A stretch of 64,000 nt of DNA from Polyangiaceae bacterium (GCA_025936045.1 JAICUB010000025.1:34088-98087), one strand, 5' to 3'. Counted from the first letter of the stretch, positions 1 through 11,032 are shown. A program made the numbers and translations. The notes: generated by a model not told the origin, from the sequence alone.

Positions 1-2
1 CG

Positions 3-476
3 TTCCCCAGCATCACCGACACGATTTCCGGCGTCGTCTATACGACGCGCGATCGGGCCGCCGCGCCCCTCCCCGCCGCCGCCGCCTACACCGTGTCGAC
101 GACGGGCGGGAGCTCGCTCGAAGCGCTCGCGGGGTTCGGCCAGGCGCCCGCCTTACTGACGGGCGTCGAGCTCGCGGGCGAGCCGTTCGGCAGCGTCGAG
201 AACGTCGCATCCGGACACGACCTCGCGCTCGTATGGGCGCCGGGCAGCGCGGGAGATCGAGTTTACGTCGAGCTCGACGGGGACTCCGAGCCCACGTTCT
301 GCAGCTTCGCCGACGAAAGCGGCCACGGCAGCTTGCCCGCGAGCGTCGTTCCGCAACAGGGCGCCGGCACGCTGTCGGTCCACCGGCTGCGCGAGTCTGC
401 ATTCTCGGACGCGGGGCTCGCGCAGGGCGCGCTCCGTTTCGATTTCGAGCTCACGGCCTCCGTCACGTTCGAGTGA
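3..476 (+). CDS. C-terminal part of a hypothetical protein (5' end outside window)
   Basis: The reading frame is open from the first complete codon of the window to a TGA at 474-476, so this is the last 157 residues of a longer protein. The visible part is acidic and Gly/Ala/Ser-rich with alternating short hydrophobic stretches, and ends in a strand-like run (FDFELTASVTFE), which suggests a secreted beta-sandwich. It has a single pair of nearby Cys and Phe (FCSFAD) but no recognisable catalytic motif. The stop overlaps the GTG start of the lipase gene by four bases (GTGA), so the two are probably co-translated. Function unknown. Confidence 0.65.
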   Translation, partial: FPSITDTISGVVYTTRDRAAAPLPAAAAYTVSTTGGSSLEALAGFGQAPALLTGVELAGEPFGSVENVASGHDLALVWAPGSAGDRVYVELDGDSEPTFCSFADESGHGSLPASVVPQQGAGTLSVHRLRESAFSDAGLAQGALRFDFELTASVTFE

Positions 477-1603
477 CGCCAACTCACCGCGTCTACTTCG
501 TTCCCGGACTCTTCGGCTTCGCGAAGCTCGCCGGCTACGACTACTTCACGCACATGCGGCGTGGCATCGAGGAGCGCTACGCGCGCGCCGGTGTGCCCGT
601 GGTGTGCGAGGACGTGCCGGCGCCGCCGACTTCGTCGCTCCGCTACCGCTCGCGCGTGCTCGCGGGGACGGTCGCGCGCACCGCCGGCTCCGCCGGGCCA
701 ATCCACCTGGTCGGCCACTCGACGGGCGGGCTCGACGCCCGGCTCGTCCTCTCCCCGTCGGCGAACCTCGGGCTCGACGAGCCGCTTTTGGGCTGGCGCT
801 CGCGCGTCGCCACGGCCGTGAGCCTCAACACTCCGCATTACGGGACGCCCGTCGCCGGCTACTTCGCGACCGTTTCGGGCACGCGCTTCCTCTACGCGCT
901 GAGCCTCTTCACTGTGCTCTCGCTCACGCTCGGCGAGCCGTCGCTCGCGATTTTTTCGCGCTTGCTCGCCGGCCTCGGCGGCATCGACGCGATCTTCGGC
1001 GGCGATCTCAAGCTCATCAGCCGCGTGACCGACAACGTCCTCCGCTTCGTCGACAAAGACGGCCGCGAAGAGATCTCGGATTTTCTCGGCAAGGTGCGCA
1101 TCGATCAGGGCGCCATCGTGCAGATCATGCCGGAGGCCATGGACCTCTTCAACGCCGCGACCGAGAACCGCCCCCGCGTGCGTTACGGCTGCGTCGCGTC
1201 CGCCGCGCCGCCCCCGCGCTCGCTCCGTATCGCCCGCCGCGTGCGCTCGCCTTACACCGCCTTCACGGCCGCCGTCTTCTCGACGCTCTATCAGTTTGCC
1301 GGCCAGCGCCCCCGCGTCTACCCGTACGCCAAGCCGCAGCCGCGCGAGCTCGAGCTCTTGCGCGCCGGCATCGAGCACGAAATCGACGACGGCATCAGCG
1401 ACGGCATCGTGCCGACGCTCAGCATGCTGTGGGGCGACCTTTTGTGGGCGGGCGAAGCCGACCACCTCGACGTGCTCGGCCACTTCCACGACGAGCGCAA
1501 AGGCAGCGGCCATACCGATTGGATCACGAGCGGCTCGCGCTTCGGCGGCCAGCGCTTCGGCGCGTTGCTCGACGCCATCGTCGAGTACCAACTGAGGGTG
1601 TGA
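473..1603 (+). CDS. Alpha/beta-hydrolase, triacylglycerol lipase-like
   Basis: A 376-residue alpha/beta-hydrolase that probably cleaves ester or lipid substrates. The nucleophile elbow GHSTGG is at about residues 81-86 with Ser83. The N-terminal strand VYFVPGLFGF supplies the oxyanion region, SLNTPHYGTPV follows the elbow, and DDGISDGIVPT plus a late LGHFHDE stretch are candidates for the acid and histidine of the triad. The GTG at 473 is chosen because it overlaps the upstream stop (GTGA); the frame stays open further upstream but that part lies inside the previous gene. No signal peptide is evident, so it is probably cytoplasmic or secreted without cleavage. Substrate not deducible. Confidence 0.82.
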   Translation: MTPTHRVYFVPGLFGFAKLAGYDYFTHMRRGIEERYARAGVPVVCEDVPAPPTSSLRYRSRVLAGTVARTAGSAGPIHLVGHSTGGLDARLVLSPSANLGLDEPLLGWRSRVATAVSLNTPHYGTPVAGYFATVSGTRFLYALSLFTVLSLTLGEPSLAIFSRLLAGLGGIDAIFGGDLKLISRVTDNVLRFVDKDGREEISDFLGKVRIDQGAIVQIMPEAMDLFNAATENRPRVRYGCVASAAPPPRSLRIARRVRSPYTAFTAAVFSTLYQFAGQRPRVYPYAKPQPRELELLRAGIEHEIDDGISDGIVPTLSMLWGDLLWAGEADHLDVLGHFHDERKGSGHTDWITSGSRFGGQRFGALLDAIVEYQLRV

Positions 1604-1606
1604 GCG

Positions 1607-1948
1607 ATGTCATTTCGTCAAGACTACATCGAGCGCATGTTGCAAAAGCTCGCGGAAGTGATCGCGCGGGCGCTCGGGCTCGCGCGCTCGGGACAAGCGG
1701 AAGCAGGGCTCGAAATGCTGGAAGACGCGATCGCCTCGGGGTTCGGCATGCCGCTCCCGATGTTGCTGAAGCTCACGCCGGACACGGTGTGGTCGCTCTT
1801 CGGCCCGGAGCGCGCGCGCCTCCTCACCGAGGCGCTCACGACGCACCACGCCATGCTCGAGCTCGCCGGTCGCGGGGCGGACGGCGCGCGTTCGAAGGCG
1901 CTCGCCGATGCGCTCGCAAAGCGCACCGCTCAGTCGACGATACGATAA
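1607..1948 (+). CDS. Small hypothetical protein, helical, DUF6483-like N-terminus
   Basis: A 113-residue, predicted all-helical cytoplasmic protein that begins three bases after the lipase stop, so it is probably in the same transcript. The opening FRQDYIERMLQKLAEVI resembles the start of the small DUF6483 family from Firmicutes; this is a by-eye resemblance only. No catalytic residues are visible. Its 3' end overlaps the stop end of the convergent PDZ lipoprotein gene by 19 bases. Function unknown. Confidence 0.7.
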   Translation: MSFRQDYIERMLQKLAEVIARALGLARSGQAEAGLEMLEDAIASGFGMPLPMLLKLTPDTVWSLFGPERARLLTEALTTHHAMLELAGRGADGARSKALADALAKRTAQSTIR

Positions 1949-2424
1949 GCGAGCGTGCGCGCGGCGCCGTCGCGAACGAACGCCACGGCCAGGGCATCGG
2001 CCGTGCGCAGCGATTCGAACGCGTCGAACGCCTCCGTGTCACGTTCGATCGGCAAGCCGTTCACCGAGGTGACGATGTCGCCCGGCTTGAGATCCACCGC
2101 GTCCCAGAAGCCCGTCGGGCGCAAATCGACGATGGTCCAGCCGCGAAAGCGGCCGTCGGCGAGGCTCGGCTCGACCTGCACGCGCTGCAGAAAACTACCG
2201 AACCCGGAGTCGATCACGCTCACCACGTCCGTTCGCCTGAGCGTCGTCCGCGGGCCGCGAGGCGCGGGCGCCGCGGCGGTCGGCTTCGGTGCAGCCGCGA
2301 GGCGCGCGGGCTGGACCGGCGCGGGCTCGGAGCCGCCGCACGCGGTCAAAAAGCAGAGTCCGGCGAGGCTCGAGGCGCGCCGGAAAGTGCCGGACAGCTT
2401 GGAAGGACGGATCGCGATCGTCAC
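1930..2424 (-). CDS. PDZ-domain lipoprotein
   Basis: A 164-residue predicted lipoprotein. The N-terminus has basic residues, a hydrophobic run and the lipobox FLTAC near residue 30, then an Ala/Pro-rich spacer, then a C-terminal PDZ-type fold: GWTIVDLRP, FWDAVDLKPGDIVTSVNG and a closing strand AVAFVRDG. This is the pattern of the PDZ domain found in GspC and HtrA-like proteins, which bind peptide ends or partner proteins. No protease domain is attached. The GTG at 2424 is chosen because it sits right before the signal sequence; the frame is open further upstream but those codons overlap the next gene. Last gene of the panB-panC-tmk run, possibly separately transcribed. Confidence 0.72.
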   Translation of the reverse strand: MTIAIRPSKLSGTFRRASSLAGLCFLTACGGSEPAPVQPARLAAAPKPTAAAPAPRGPRTTLRRTDVVSVIDSGFGSFLQRVQVEPSLADGRFRGWTIVDLRPTGFWDAVDLKPGDIVTSVNGLPIERDTEAFDAFESLRTADALAVAFVRDGAARTLAYRIVD

Positions 2425-2486
2425 GAGCTTCGCCTCGACTATGGGCCGAGGCTTCGGCGGGTGCCAAATTTGCTGAGCTGCGACCC

Positions 2487-2813
2487 TCAGCGCCCCGAAT
2501 CGGGGGGCCGCCAGCCGCCGCGACCGCCGCGAAACGCTTTTGCGCCGCGCGCTCCGCCGCTCCAGAGCCCGAGATCCCCCGCGAGCCCGATGATGACGAG
2601 CAGCCAGCCGAGCGCCGGCATCTCCCCCGGCGTGCCGAGCGAGTTCATCCCGAACGCGAACGCGAGCGTCGTGAGCGGCAGGAAGAAGAACCCCAGGATC
2701 GGCAGGAGGAAAGAGCCGAACGCGCGCGAGAAGTAGTGGTTCCCGAAGAACCACACCAGAAACAGCGCGACCCTCGGAAACGCAAGAGCGATGCACCCAA
2801 CGAAACACGGCAC
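2487..2813 (-). CDS. Small integral membrane protein
   Basis: A 108-residue protein with two or three hydrophobic segments: near residues 3-23, about 33-55 (rich in Leu, Phe and Gly), and about 66-85. It ends in an Arg/Gly/Pro-rich soluble tail of about 20 residues. The GTG at 2813 lies ten bases after the tmk stop, so it is likely translated from the tmk message. The gene is not recognised; a helper or YGGT/DUF-type membrane protein is possible but not supported by any motif. Confidence 0.6.
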   Translation of the reverse strand: MPCFVGCIALAFPRVALFLVWFFGNHYFSRAFGSFLLPILGFFFLPLTTLAFAFGMNSLGTPGEMPALGWLLVIIGLAGDLGLWSGGARGAKAFRGGRGGWRPPDSGR

Positions 2814-2823
2814 GGCGATCTTC

Positions 2824-3504
2824 TCACTTCCGTAGCGCGGGAACCGCTTCGCGGACGGCTTCCAAGAGGCGACCCGCCACTTCTTCCTGGGTCCCGACGC
2901 CGGAAACGTGCACGACGCGATCGCCCGGCACGAGCGTTTCCGCCCGCGCGTAGATGGCGACCAAGCGCTCTTGCAGCGCGCGGTGCTCGAACATCTCTTC
3001 CACACCGCCTCGGTTGCGGCGGCGCTCTTCGGCGACTTCGGCGGGCACGTCGATGACGACGGTCACGTCGGGACGCACGGCGCGGGCATTGAGCTCGCGG
3101 ATCCAGGGGATCGCTTCGTGCGCTTCGGGCGCCGTCGCCGACTGATACGCAAGGCTCGAAAGATCGTAGCGATCGCTCACGACGACCGAGCCTGCAGCGA
3201 GCGCGGGGAGCACGAGCGAGTCGAGGTGGTCGAGCCTATCGGCGGCAAAGAGGAGCGCCATCGTGGTCCAGCCGAAACCGCGCGGCCCGGCGGCGTCCGC
3301 GACGAACAGACGCCGCTGCAGGATCTGCCGGATGAGGCCGCCTACGGGGCCGCTCGTCGGCTCGCAGGTCAGCATGGTTTCACGCCCGCTCGCCTTCAGC
3401 GCCTTGGTGAGCAGCCGTGAATGCGTGGTGCTGCCGCAGCCGTCGACGCCTTCGACGACGATGAACACCCCCTGGTGCGGCTGGGGTAGAGTCGAGGTCA
3501 TCAC
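2824..3504 (-). CDS. tmk: Thymidylate kinase with non-canonical P-loop
   Basis: dTMP kinase, which phosphorylates dTMP to dTDP on the way to dTTP; 226 residues, close to the usual 200-220. Family landmarks are present: FIVVEG before the P-loop, EPTSGPVGGLIRQIL, the DRY-type motif SDRYDLSSLAYQ, and an Arg-rich lid (RRNRGG). The P-loop reads GVDGCGSTT at residues 19-27, so the lysine of the usual GxxGxGK(S/T) is a serine (codon AGC), confirmed in the DNA near 3430. The start overlaps the panC stop by 4 nt. The gene is intact otherwise, so the substitution looks native rather than a frameshift artefact. Confidence 0.9.
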   Translation of the reverse strand: MMTSTLPQPHQGVFIVVEGVDGCGSTTHSRLLTKALKASGRETMLTCEPTSGPVGGLIRQILQRRLFVADAAGPRGFGWTTMALLFAADRLDHLDSLVLPALAAGSVVVSDRYDLSSLAYQSATAPEAHEAIPWIRELNARAVRPDVTVVIDVPAEVAEERRRNRGGVEEMFEHRALQERLVAIYARAETLVPGDRVVHVSGVGTQEEVAGRLLEAVREAVPALRK

Positions 3505-4388
3505 GGGGTGGTCACAGGCGCATTGTCCTCGCTGAAGACGATGTTGTCGATGAGGCGCGTCGTACCGACGAAAAGAGCCACGGCGAGGAGCGCCCGCCGC
3601 CCCACCCGCTCCGAATCCGCGATGGGCACGAGGTCGTCGGCGCCGGCCACCGTCACGTAGTCGATGCGTGTGGCTGCGGGCTCGACCAGGTCGAGGACGG
3701 CGCGGCGCAACGTGCCGGCGCTCTCCTCTCCGGCTCGATGGAGCGTGAGGGCGCGCGCGAGACCGCGCGGGACGGCGAGCGCGCGTGTGCGCTCCTCGGG
3801 CGAAAGGTATGCGTTGCGAGAAGAGAGGGCGAGCCCGTCGGGGTCGCGGACGGTGGGAAAGCCGACGACCTCGACCGGCAACAAGAGATCGGCCGCCATC
3901 CGCTCGACGACCTTGAGCTGCTGGTAGTCCTTGCGCCCGAAGACGGCGACGGCGGGACCGCTCGCTGCGAAGAGCTTGCTCACGATGGTGGTCACGCCCT
4001 CGAAGTGACCGGGACGAAAGGGGCCTTCGAGCGTCTCGGTCAGGCCGCTCACGCGCACGCGCGTTCGCTCGCCCGCAGGGTACATCTCCGCGGGCGAAGG
4101 CGTGAACACGAGCCGCACCCCCGCTTCACGGCAGAGCTCGAGATCGCGTTCGAGCGGCCGGGGATAGCGCGTAAAGTCTTCGTGCGGGCCGAACTGCGTC
4201 GGGTTCACGAAGATGCTGACGGCGACGTGCGCCGCCCTTCTGCGGGCTTCAGCGACGAGCGCGAGGTGCCCGCGATGAAGCGCGCCCATGGTGGGAACGA
4301 AGCCGAACCCGCCGCCCTCCGCGCGTAGCGCGTCACACGCCGCGCGAAACTCGGCGGCCGTCCTTTTGACTTCGAATGCCGCGCTCAC
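3501..4388 (-). CDS. panC: Pantothenate synthetase (pantoate-beta-alanine ligase)
   Basis: Joins pantoate and beta-alanine using ATP, the last step of pantothenate (vitamin B5) synthesis. At 295 residues it is normal length. The nucleotidyltransferase signature is clear: [16 protein letters not shown] (HRGH in the HIGH position) near residue 30, [23 protein letters not shown] near residue 155, and SSRNAYLSP near residue 190. It starts with GTG at 4388 whose bases overlap the panB stop (GTGA), and its own end overlaps tmk, indicating translational coupling. No panD is in the window. Confidence 0.95.
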   Translation of the reverse strand: MSAAFEVKRTAAEFRAACDALRAEGGGFGFVPTMGALHRGHLALVAEARRRAAHVAVSIFVNPTQFGPHEDFTRYPRPLERDLELCREAGVRLVFTPSPAEMYPAGERTRVRVSGLTETLEGPFRPGHFEGVTTIVSKLFAASGPAVAVFGRKDYQQLKVVERMAADLLLPVEVVGFPTVRDPDGLALSSRNAYLSPEERTRALAVPRGLARALTLHRAGEESAGTLRRAVLDLVEPAATRIDYVTVAGADDLVPIADSERVGRRALLAVALFVGTTRLIDNIVFSEDNAPVTTP

Positions 4389-5290
4389 GACTCGTCACTC
4401 GCGGGGCCGTAGCTCGGCGGCGTGCCCGCGACGACGGGCTTCGCGCCCGTGTGCTCCACGGCCGGCTTTTGCTCCTTTGGCGTGCCGAAAGAGTGCTCGG
4501 GTGCCGGGAACTCGCCGCGTTCGACCTCGTCCACGTACGCGCGCGTCGCCTGCACCACGGCTTTGCCGACCTCACCGAAGCGCTTCACGAACTTGGGCTC
4601 GAGCTCGCCGTACATGCCGAGCAAATCGTAGCAGACGAGCACCTGACCGTCGCAGTGCGGCCCCGCGCCGATTCCAATCGTCGGAATCGAAATGGCTTCG
4701 GTCACGTGCCGCGCCACCTCCGACGGAATCGCTTCGAGCACGAGCGAGTACGCGCCCGCGGCTTCGAGCGCGCGCGCGTCCGCGAGCAGCCGCTCCGCCG
4801 CGGCTTCCGTGCGGCCCTGCACCTTGAAGCCGCCCATCGCGTGCACCGATTGCGGCAAGAGCCCGAGGTGACCCATCACGGGGATACCCGCGTTCACGAG
4901 CGCGCGCACGTGTTCGGCGTAGAGCGCGCCGCCCTCGAGCTTGACGGCCTCGAACGCGCCTTCCTTCAGCATGCGGCCCGCCGCCTCGAGCGCGGGCACG
5001 ACGCCCGTCTGGTAACTCATGAACGGCATGTCGCCCACGAGGTGCGCACGAGTGGACCCGCGCGCGACGGCTCGACCGTGATAGATGATCTCGTCGAGCG
5101 TCACGCTCAACGTGTTCGGCTGGCCCTGGACGACCATGCCGAGCGAGTCGCCGACGAGAAGCACGTCCGCGCCGCCTTCCTCGAGCAGGCGCGCGAAGGT
5201 CGCGTCGTAGGCGGTCACGGCGGCAATCTTCGGGCCGCGGCCCTTGCGGGCCCTGAGCTCCGGAGCGGTGATTTTGGTCGCGCTCGTCAC
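4385..5290 (-). CDS. panB: Ketopantoate hydroxymethyltransferase
   Basis: 3-methyl-2-oxobutanoate hydroxymethyltransferase, which transfers a one-carbon unit from methylene-tetrahydrofolate to ketoisovalerate, the first committed step to pantothenate. The 301-residue product has the family core [30 protein letters not shown] (metal and substrate site), [21 protein letters not shown] and [15 protein letters not shown]. The GTG at 5290 begins just before [11 protein letters not shown], the normal N-terminus; an open frame upstream is not protein-like. The C-terminus has about 30 extra polar residues (PEHSFG onward). First gene of the panB-panC-tmk run. Confidence 0.95.
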   Translation of the reverse strand: MTSATKITAPELRARKGRGPKIAAVTAYDATFARLLEEGGADVLLVGDSLGMVVQGQPNTLSVTLDEIIYHGRAVARGSTRAHLVGDMPFMSYQTGVVPALEAAGRMLKEGAFEAVKLEGGALYAEHVRALVNAGIPVMGHLGLLPQSVHAMGGFKVQGRTEAAAERLLADARALEAAGAYSLVLEAIPSEVARHVTEAISIPTIGIGAGPHCDGQVLVCYDLLGMYGELEPKFVKRFGEVGKAVVQATRAYVDEVERGEFPAPEHSFGTPKEQKPAVEHTGAKPVVAGTPPSYGPASDES

Positions 5291-5451
5291 TGCCCGGCGA
5301 GCGTAGCATCGGGGCGACCATGGCCGTCCACCGGCCTCGCCGGTCCTTCCTCTCGCGTTCCGCGACTCGCGCCGCTCGAGCTGCTCGGGGCCGCTCGGGG
5401 CCGCGACCGTGAAGTGCTCGCCCCTCGAAAACCCGCTACGCTTGCAGACAA

Positions 5452-7242
5452 ATGGCAGCGTCGGCGCCGTCACCGAGCTTCGAGCGCGAGTTCGCGCGGC
5501 GCGCGCGCGGCGTGCGGCTTCGCTTGCTCGCGCGCGACGCGGCACTCGGTGCCGCGTTCGGCGCTGCCGTCGGCGGGGCACTCGCGGGCCTATTTTGGTG
5601 GCTGCGCTTCGGCGCGGCGCGCGTGCCCGTCTTCGCGGCCGCGGTGGTCGGCGGCGCGGCCCTCGGCGCGTTCGTGGCGCACAGGCGCCGCTGGTCGAAC
5701 GCCGACGTGGCCCTCTATCTCGACGCCAAGCTCGGCACCGCTGAAGTGATCACGACGGCCGCCGAGCTCGGCGACTCCCCGGTGCGGGCCAACGTCCGCG
5801 AACGAGCGAGCCTTGCGCTTGCGGAGGCGAAGGACGACCGGCTCGCACCGCGTGTGCTCACGCGCTGGCACGGCCTCTTGCCGCTCGGCAGCGCCGCAGC
5901 GATATGGCTCAGCGTCATCCCGCTGCCGCCGCCGCCGGCGCCCGCTTCGCTGCCGCCCGGCGCCGAGCACGTGAAGAAGTCGGACCTCGCCGGACTCGAG
6001 CGCATCGAGGCGCTGGCCGAGCTCGGGGGCGCGAACCCCGCGCAGGAGGAGCGTCTCAAGCGCCTCGCTGCCGAGGCGAAAAAGCTCCGCGAGGACATCG
6101 CGCGAGGCCTCGAGAAGCGCGACGCACTCGCGCGCATCGCGAAGCTTCGCGACGAGATCGCCGCCGAGGAGCTCCACTTCGGCGACGCCGAAAACCGCGC
6201 CGGGCTCGACGCCGCCGTCAACGAGCTCATGCAGAAGGAGCTCACGCAAAAGGCCGCTCGCGCGCTCGGTGACGGCGACCTCACCGCGTTCGACGCCGAA
6301 ATGCAGCGCCTGGCGACGCTCGCGGAGAAGCGCGACCGAGAGCTCGCGAAGCACGCGCTCGAAGCTGCCGCCAAAGCCGCGCGCGAGAAGGGCGCTAAGG
6401 GCATCGCCGACGCGCTCGAGCGCCAGAAGGCCGCGATGGAGCGCGCGGAGTCGAAGCTCGACGCGCTGAAAGAGCTCGCGGGCCGCCTCGGCAACGGGCT
6501 CGACCAAGACGGCAAGGACGCGCTCAAGGAGCTCGACCGCTCCGGCAGTCCCGAAGCGCAGAAGAAGCTCGCCGACGCCCTCGATCGCGCGCTGAAGAAG
6601 CTCAGCGAGGACGAGCGCAAGCAGCTCGCCGAAAACCTCAAACGTGAGCTCGAGCGTGCGGGCGGCGGCGGCAATCCGATGAGCAAGGAGCAGCTCGAGG
6701 ATCTCGCGCGGCGCCTCGAGCAAAAAGGCGGTGACCGCGCTTTGGAGGAGCAGCTGCGCGAGCTCGCTCGCCGCGATCCGAGCGAAGATTCGCGGCGCCA
6801 GCAAGGCCTCGGTCAGGCCGATCGCGGCGGCGCCGAAGCGCAGCGCGGCCTCGGTGCGATGCCGATGCCCGCGGGCGGCCCCGGCCAAGGCAAGGCGAGC
6901 GGGCCGCGGCAGGAACAGGCGCAGCCGAACGGCCCCGGGGGCAACGGCGCGGACAAGAACGGGTCGGGCGCCGGTCATGACGAGGGCACCGGCACTCACG
7001 ACGGCAAGACGGCGCCGCTCGACCTGAAGGAGCTCCGCTCCAAGGCGGACGGCCAGCTCCTGCCGGGCGCGCCGATGCACGCCGCCACGCTCGGTCGGGC
7101 ACCGGCGCGGTCGGGCGAGACCGCCAATCAGCTCGGAACCGGAACGCTCGGTCAGGTAGGTCCGTCGGAGGTCGGTGCGGTCGAAGGTGCGGACATTCCG
7201 GAGGAGTACCGCGAACAAGTCGGCCGCTATTTCGAGCCTTGA
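5452..7242 (+). CDS. DUF4175-like membrane protein with long coiled coil
   Basis: A 596-residue protein with three membrane segments in the first 165 residues (about 25-42, 50-72 and 143-160). A long Lys/Glu/Ala/Leu-rich coiled coil runs from about residue 180 to 450, and a Gly/Gln/Asn-rich disordered stretch from about 455 to 540 precedes a conserved-looking acidic end ([15 protein letters not shown]). The opening, with [26 protein letters not shown], resembles the DUF4175 family often found beside MoxR/DUF58/VWA genes in other bacteria. That cluster begins 3.8 kb downstream here, so a functional link is plausible but inferred. The ATG at 5452 gives a short polar N-terminus before the first helix. 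Confidence 0.75.
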   Translation: MAASAPSPSFEREFARRARGVRLRLLARDAALGAAFGAAVGGALAGLFWWLRFGAARVPVFAAAVVGGAALGAFVAHRRRWSNADVALYLDAKLGTAEVITTAAELGDSPVRANVRERASLALAEAKDDRLAPRVLTRWHGLLPLGSAAAIWLSVIPLPPPPAPASLPPGAEHVKKSDLAGLERIEALAELGGANPAQEERLKRLAAEAKKLREDIARGLEKRDALARIAKLRDEIAAEELHFGDAENRAGLDAAVNELMQKELTQKAARALGDGDLTAFDAEMQRLATLAEKRDRELAKHALEAAAKAAREKGAKGIADALERQKAAMERAESKLDALKELAGRLGNGLDQDGKDALKELDRSGSPEAQKKLADALDRALKKLSEDERKQLAENLKRELERAGGGGNPMSKEQLEDLARRLEQKGGDRALEEQLRELARRDPSEDSRRQQGLGQADRGGAEAQRGLGAMPMPAGGPGQGKASGPRQEQAQPNGPGGNGADKNGSGAGHDEGTGTHDGKTAPLDLKELRSKADGQLLPGAPMHAATLGRAPARSGETANQLGTGTLGQVGPSEVGAVEGADIPEEYREQVGRYFEP

Positions 7243-7290
7243 GCGCCCACCCTAAGCCTTGGACGGAAGCGGCCGTTCTTGAAACGAGAC

Positions 7291-8274
7291 ATGTCCGTTT
7301 CGAGATGCTTCGTCTTCGCCCTGACCGCCGCTTTCGCCGGGTTTGCTCCGAGCGCTCACGCTGAACCCGCGGTCCACGGCAAAAGCGCCAAGCAGACCGC
7401 CGCGACCGAAGTCCCGGCCGCCCCGCTCGCGCCGCAAGCGACCCCCCCGACCGACGATCCGCAACGCACGGCGCATGCGAAGGCGCTGTTCGAAAAAGCC
7501 GCCTCGGCCTACGCCACGGGCCACTACTACGACGCGATCGAGGAGTTTCTCGAAGTCGATCGCTTCTATCCGAACGACCAGCTCCCCTTCAACATCGCGA
7601 AGGCGTACGACAATCTCGGCAACCGCGCGGGCGCCTTGCGCTACTACCGCGAGTACCTCCGCCGCTCGCCCGGGGCGCCGGACCACGACAGTGTCGTCAC
7701 ACGCGTTCGCGACCTCGAAATCGCGCTCGCCGAGCGCGGACTGCAACAGGTGACGGTGTTCTCCGATCCGCCGGAAGCGACCGTGCTGGTCGATGATCGG
7801 CCCGTCGGACTCACCCCTTGGACGGGCGAAACGTGGCCCGGGCACCACCGCGTCGCCGTGCAAAAGAACGGCTACCTCGCGCACGAGGTCGTCATGGAGC
7901 TCGATCCGCTCAAGGCCGAAGAAGTAAACCTCGAGCTTGCGCGGGCTCCGACCATCGCGCCGCCGGCCCCCGCAGCGCCCGTGCACGACGAAAAGCCCTG
8001 GCCCCTCACGCGCCGCATGAGCGTGCTCACCTGGACGACCCTCGGCGTCGGCACGGCCGCGCTCGGCACTTCCATCGCGGTTCAGGCCTCGAGCGCCAAG
8101 GACTCACGCATCACGCCCGCTGCCGGCTTCTTCGCGGGCCTCGGCACCGCGGCAGCAATCGTGGGCGGCGTAATGCTCTACTTGGATCTGAGTGACAAGT
8201 CGGGCGGCGAACGCCACGCCGCCGTGAATGCGGGTCCCGAGCGCGTCCTCGCCACCTATCAGACGTCGTTCTGA
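7291..8274 (+). CDS. Secreted TPR and PEGA-domain protein, membrane-anchored C-terminus
   Basis: A 327-residue envelope protein. It has a signal peptide ending in SAHA, then two or three TPR-like helices pairs (HAKALFEKAASAYATGHYYDAIEEF, and the next starting QLPFNIAKAYDNLGN). A PEGA domain follows near residues 148-205 (VTVFSDPPEATVLVDDRPVG, a typical surface beta domain), then two hydrophobic segments near 245-265 and 280-300. The ATG at 7291 is chosen; a TTG at 7279 would add four residues. It has a close paralogue at 49500. The neighbouring convergent gene is a Ser/Thr kinase, as at the second locus. Probable role: envelope scaffold or sensor partner of the kinase. Confidence 0.78.
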   Translation: MSVSRCFVFALTAAFAGFAPSAHAEPAVHGKSAKQTAATEVPAAPLAPQATPPTDDPQRTAHAKALFEKAASAYATGHYYDAIEEFLEVDRFYPNDQLPFNIAKAYDNLGNRAGALRYYREYLRRSPGAPDHDSVVTRVRDLEIALAERGLQQVTVFSDPPEATVLVDDRPVGLTPWTGETWPGHHRVAVQKNGYLAHEVVMELDPLKAEEVNLELARAPTIAPPAPAAPVHDEKPWPLTRRMSVLTWTTLGVGTAALGTSIAVQASSAKDSRITPAAGFFAGLGTAAAIVGGVMLYLDLSDKSGGERHAAVNAGPERVLATYQTSF

Positions 8275-8281
8275 ACGGCAC

Positions 8282-8309
8282 CTCGCGAGCGAACCAAGCT
8301 CGTTGCGAG
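8282..8309. terminator. Hairpin between convergent genes
   Basis: Between the TPR/PEGA stop and the kinase stop lies CTCGCGAGC, a 7-nt loop, then GCTC GTT GCGAG: nine base pairs with a three-base bulge on one arm. It lacks a T-run, as is common in very GC-rich genomes. It could terminate transcription from both sides. Confidence 0.4.
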
Positions 8310-8346
8310 ACGGAGCCGAGCGTCGGTTCGCGTGTCGCCGCGGCTC

Positions 8347-9990
<1,644 letters not shown>

Positions 9991-10072
9991 CCAAGGACAA
10001 CGGCACGCGGCGGTCCAAACTTGAGCGTTTATTTTCGGGTGGGTAGCTGTCCGGGCAAGTGGGACAGAGTCG

Positions 10073-10642
10073 CTACTGCACCTTGGCTTTGACGGTGCGG
10101 ATCTTCGCCTTGTAGACGGCGAGGTCCTTTTCGAACTGCGTATTCAGCGTGTGGAAGGTGTCGAGCGTCGCGGCGTCGAACCCGGCGATGTCCTTCGAGA
10201 GCGCCTTCTGCTGCTTCACGATGTCCTGCATCAGCTGCGTTACCTGAGCCTTGGACTTGGCAGCCACCTTCGACACCTTGCCCTGCACTTCCACCAAATC
10301 CTTGTTGGCGTCGGAGAGCTCGAGCTTCGCCTTGGCCTTGAAAGCCTGGCGTGCGGTCACGAGCGCGGCTTCTGCGGACTTCGCCTGATCCTCCGCGCCG
10401 GACTGCGCCTTGCTGAGCGCATCCTTGACTTGGTCTTGCGCTTTTTGAAGCTCGGCCTTCGTGTCGTCGAGCTGCTTCTGGATGTCGGCGATCTTGGTTT
10501 TGGCCTGATTTTCGGCCGAGGTCACCTTTTCGTCGGCTTGCTTCTGGATCGCGTCGAGCTTCGCCTTCTCCTCTTCGGCATGACTGCAGCCGAGGAGCGT
10601 GACCAGGACCAAGGGCGCCAGAGTGACCTTTTGGAACCGCAT
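10073..10642 (-). CDS. Coiled-coil lipoprotein
   Basis: A 189-residue predicted lipoprotein with the lipobox LLGC near residue 18. Almost all of the rest is a continuous Lys/Ala/Gln/Asp-rich coiled coil (for example QKQADEKVTSAENQAKTKIA) without any domain. The ATG at 10642 precedes the signal directly; an ATG 17 codons upstream is possible but would spoil the signal peptide. Resembles Lpp-like or YajI-like periplasmic coiled coils in style only. It lies 82 nt upstream of the kinase start on the same strand. Function unknown; an envelope spacer or partner protein is possible. Confidence 0.72.
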   Translation of the reverse strand: MRFQKVTLAPLVLVTLLGCSHAEEEKAKLDAIQKQADEKVTSAENQAKTKIADIQKQLDDTKAELQKAQDQVKDALSKAQSGAEDQAKSAEAALVTARQAFKAKAKLELSDANKDLVEVQGKVSKVAAKSKAQVTQLMQDIVKQQKALSKDIAGFDAATLDTFHTLNTQFEKDLAVYKAKIRTVKAKVQ

Positions 10643-11032
10643 GGTCCCCCACGCTACCACCGAAGCCTGCACGTCGTCTTCATTGTCCGTCATGAACTAT
10701 CGACTCCACCCCAAAACAAGACCGCGCCGGTTTCGGTCGTCGCGAATGGCGATGAGGCACGGAGTCCGCTCGAATCGCTCCGGGCGCGGTCAGGAAGCGA
10801 CGCGACGCCCACTTACATAAAGGTCGCGGCTACCGTCGACACGGGATAGATCCGCCGCAGCCTGCTGCGCCTGTTTCCGGCGGCGAGCGGAGCGCATCGA
10901 GCTTTCGAACGAGCGGCTTCCCACCCCGGGGCACGCGGTCACGTCGCGTGTCAAGGGCTCACACGCGCCCGCGGCACGCCCGATTTCGCGCGAAGCACGG
11001 ACCTTCGAGACCGATGGTAGCCTCCGGGTTCG
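10643..11032. other. 390-nt intergenic region between divergent genes
   Basis: Separates the coiled-coil lipoprotein (minus) from the MoxR gene (plus), so it should hold both promoters. I see no gene with coding character, no long inverted repeat and no consensus promoter I would defend. It includes a comparatively AT-rich patch around 10810-10830 (acttacataaagg) upstream of moxR. Confidence 0.5.

Noticed and set aside
233..475. Upstream extension of the lipase gene to the ATG at 233
   Set aside because: The extension overlaps the previous gene and is Arg-rich; the GTG at 473 gives a normal start.
604..2736. Long open frame of over 700 codons on the plus strand across the lipase and lipoprotein genes
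   Set aside because: It is Arg/Ala/Pro-rich without protein-like segments and overlaps better supported genes on both strands, as expected for a shadow frame in high-GC DNA.
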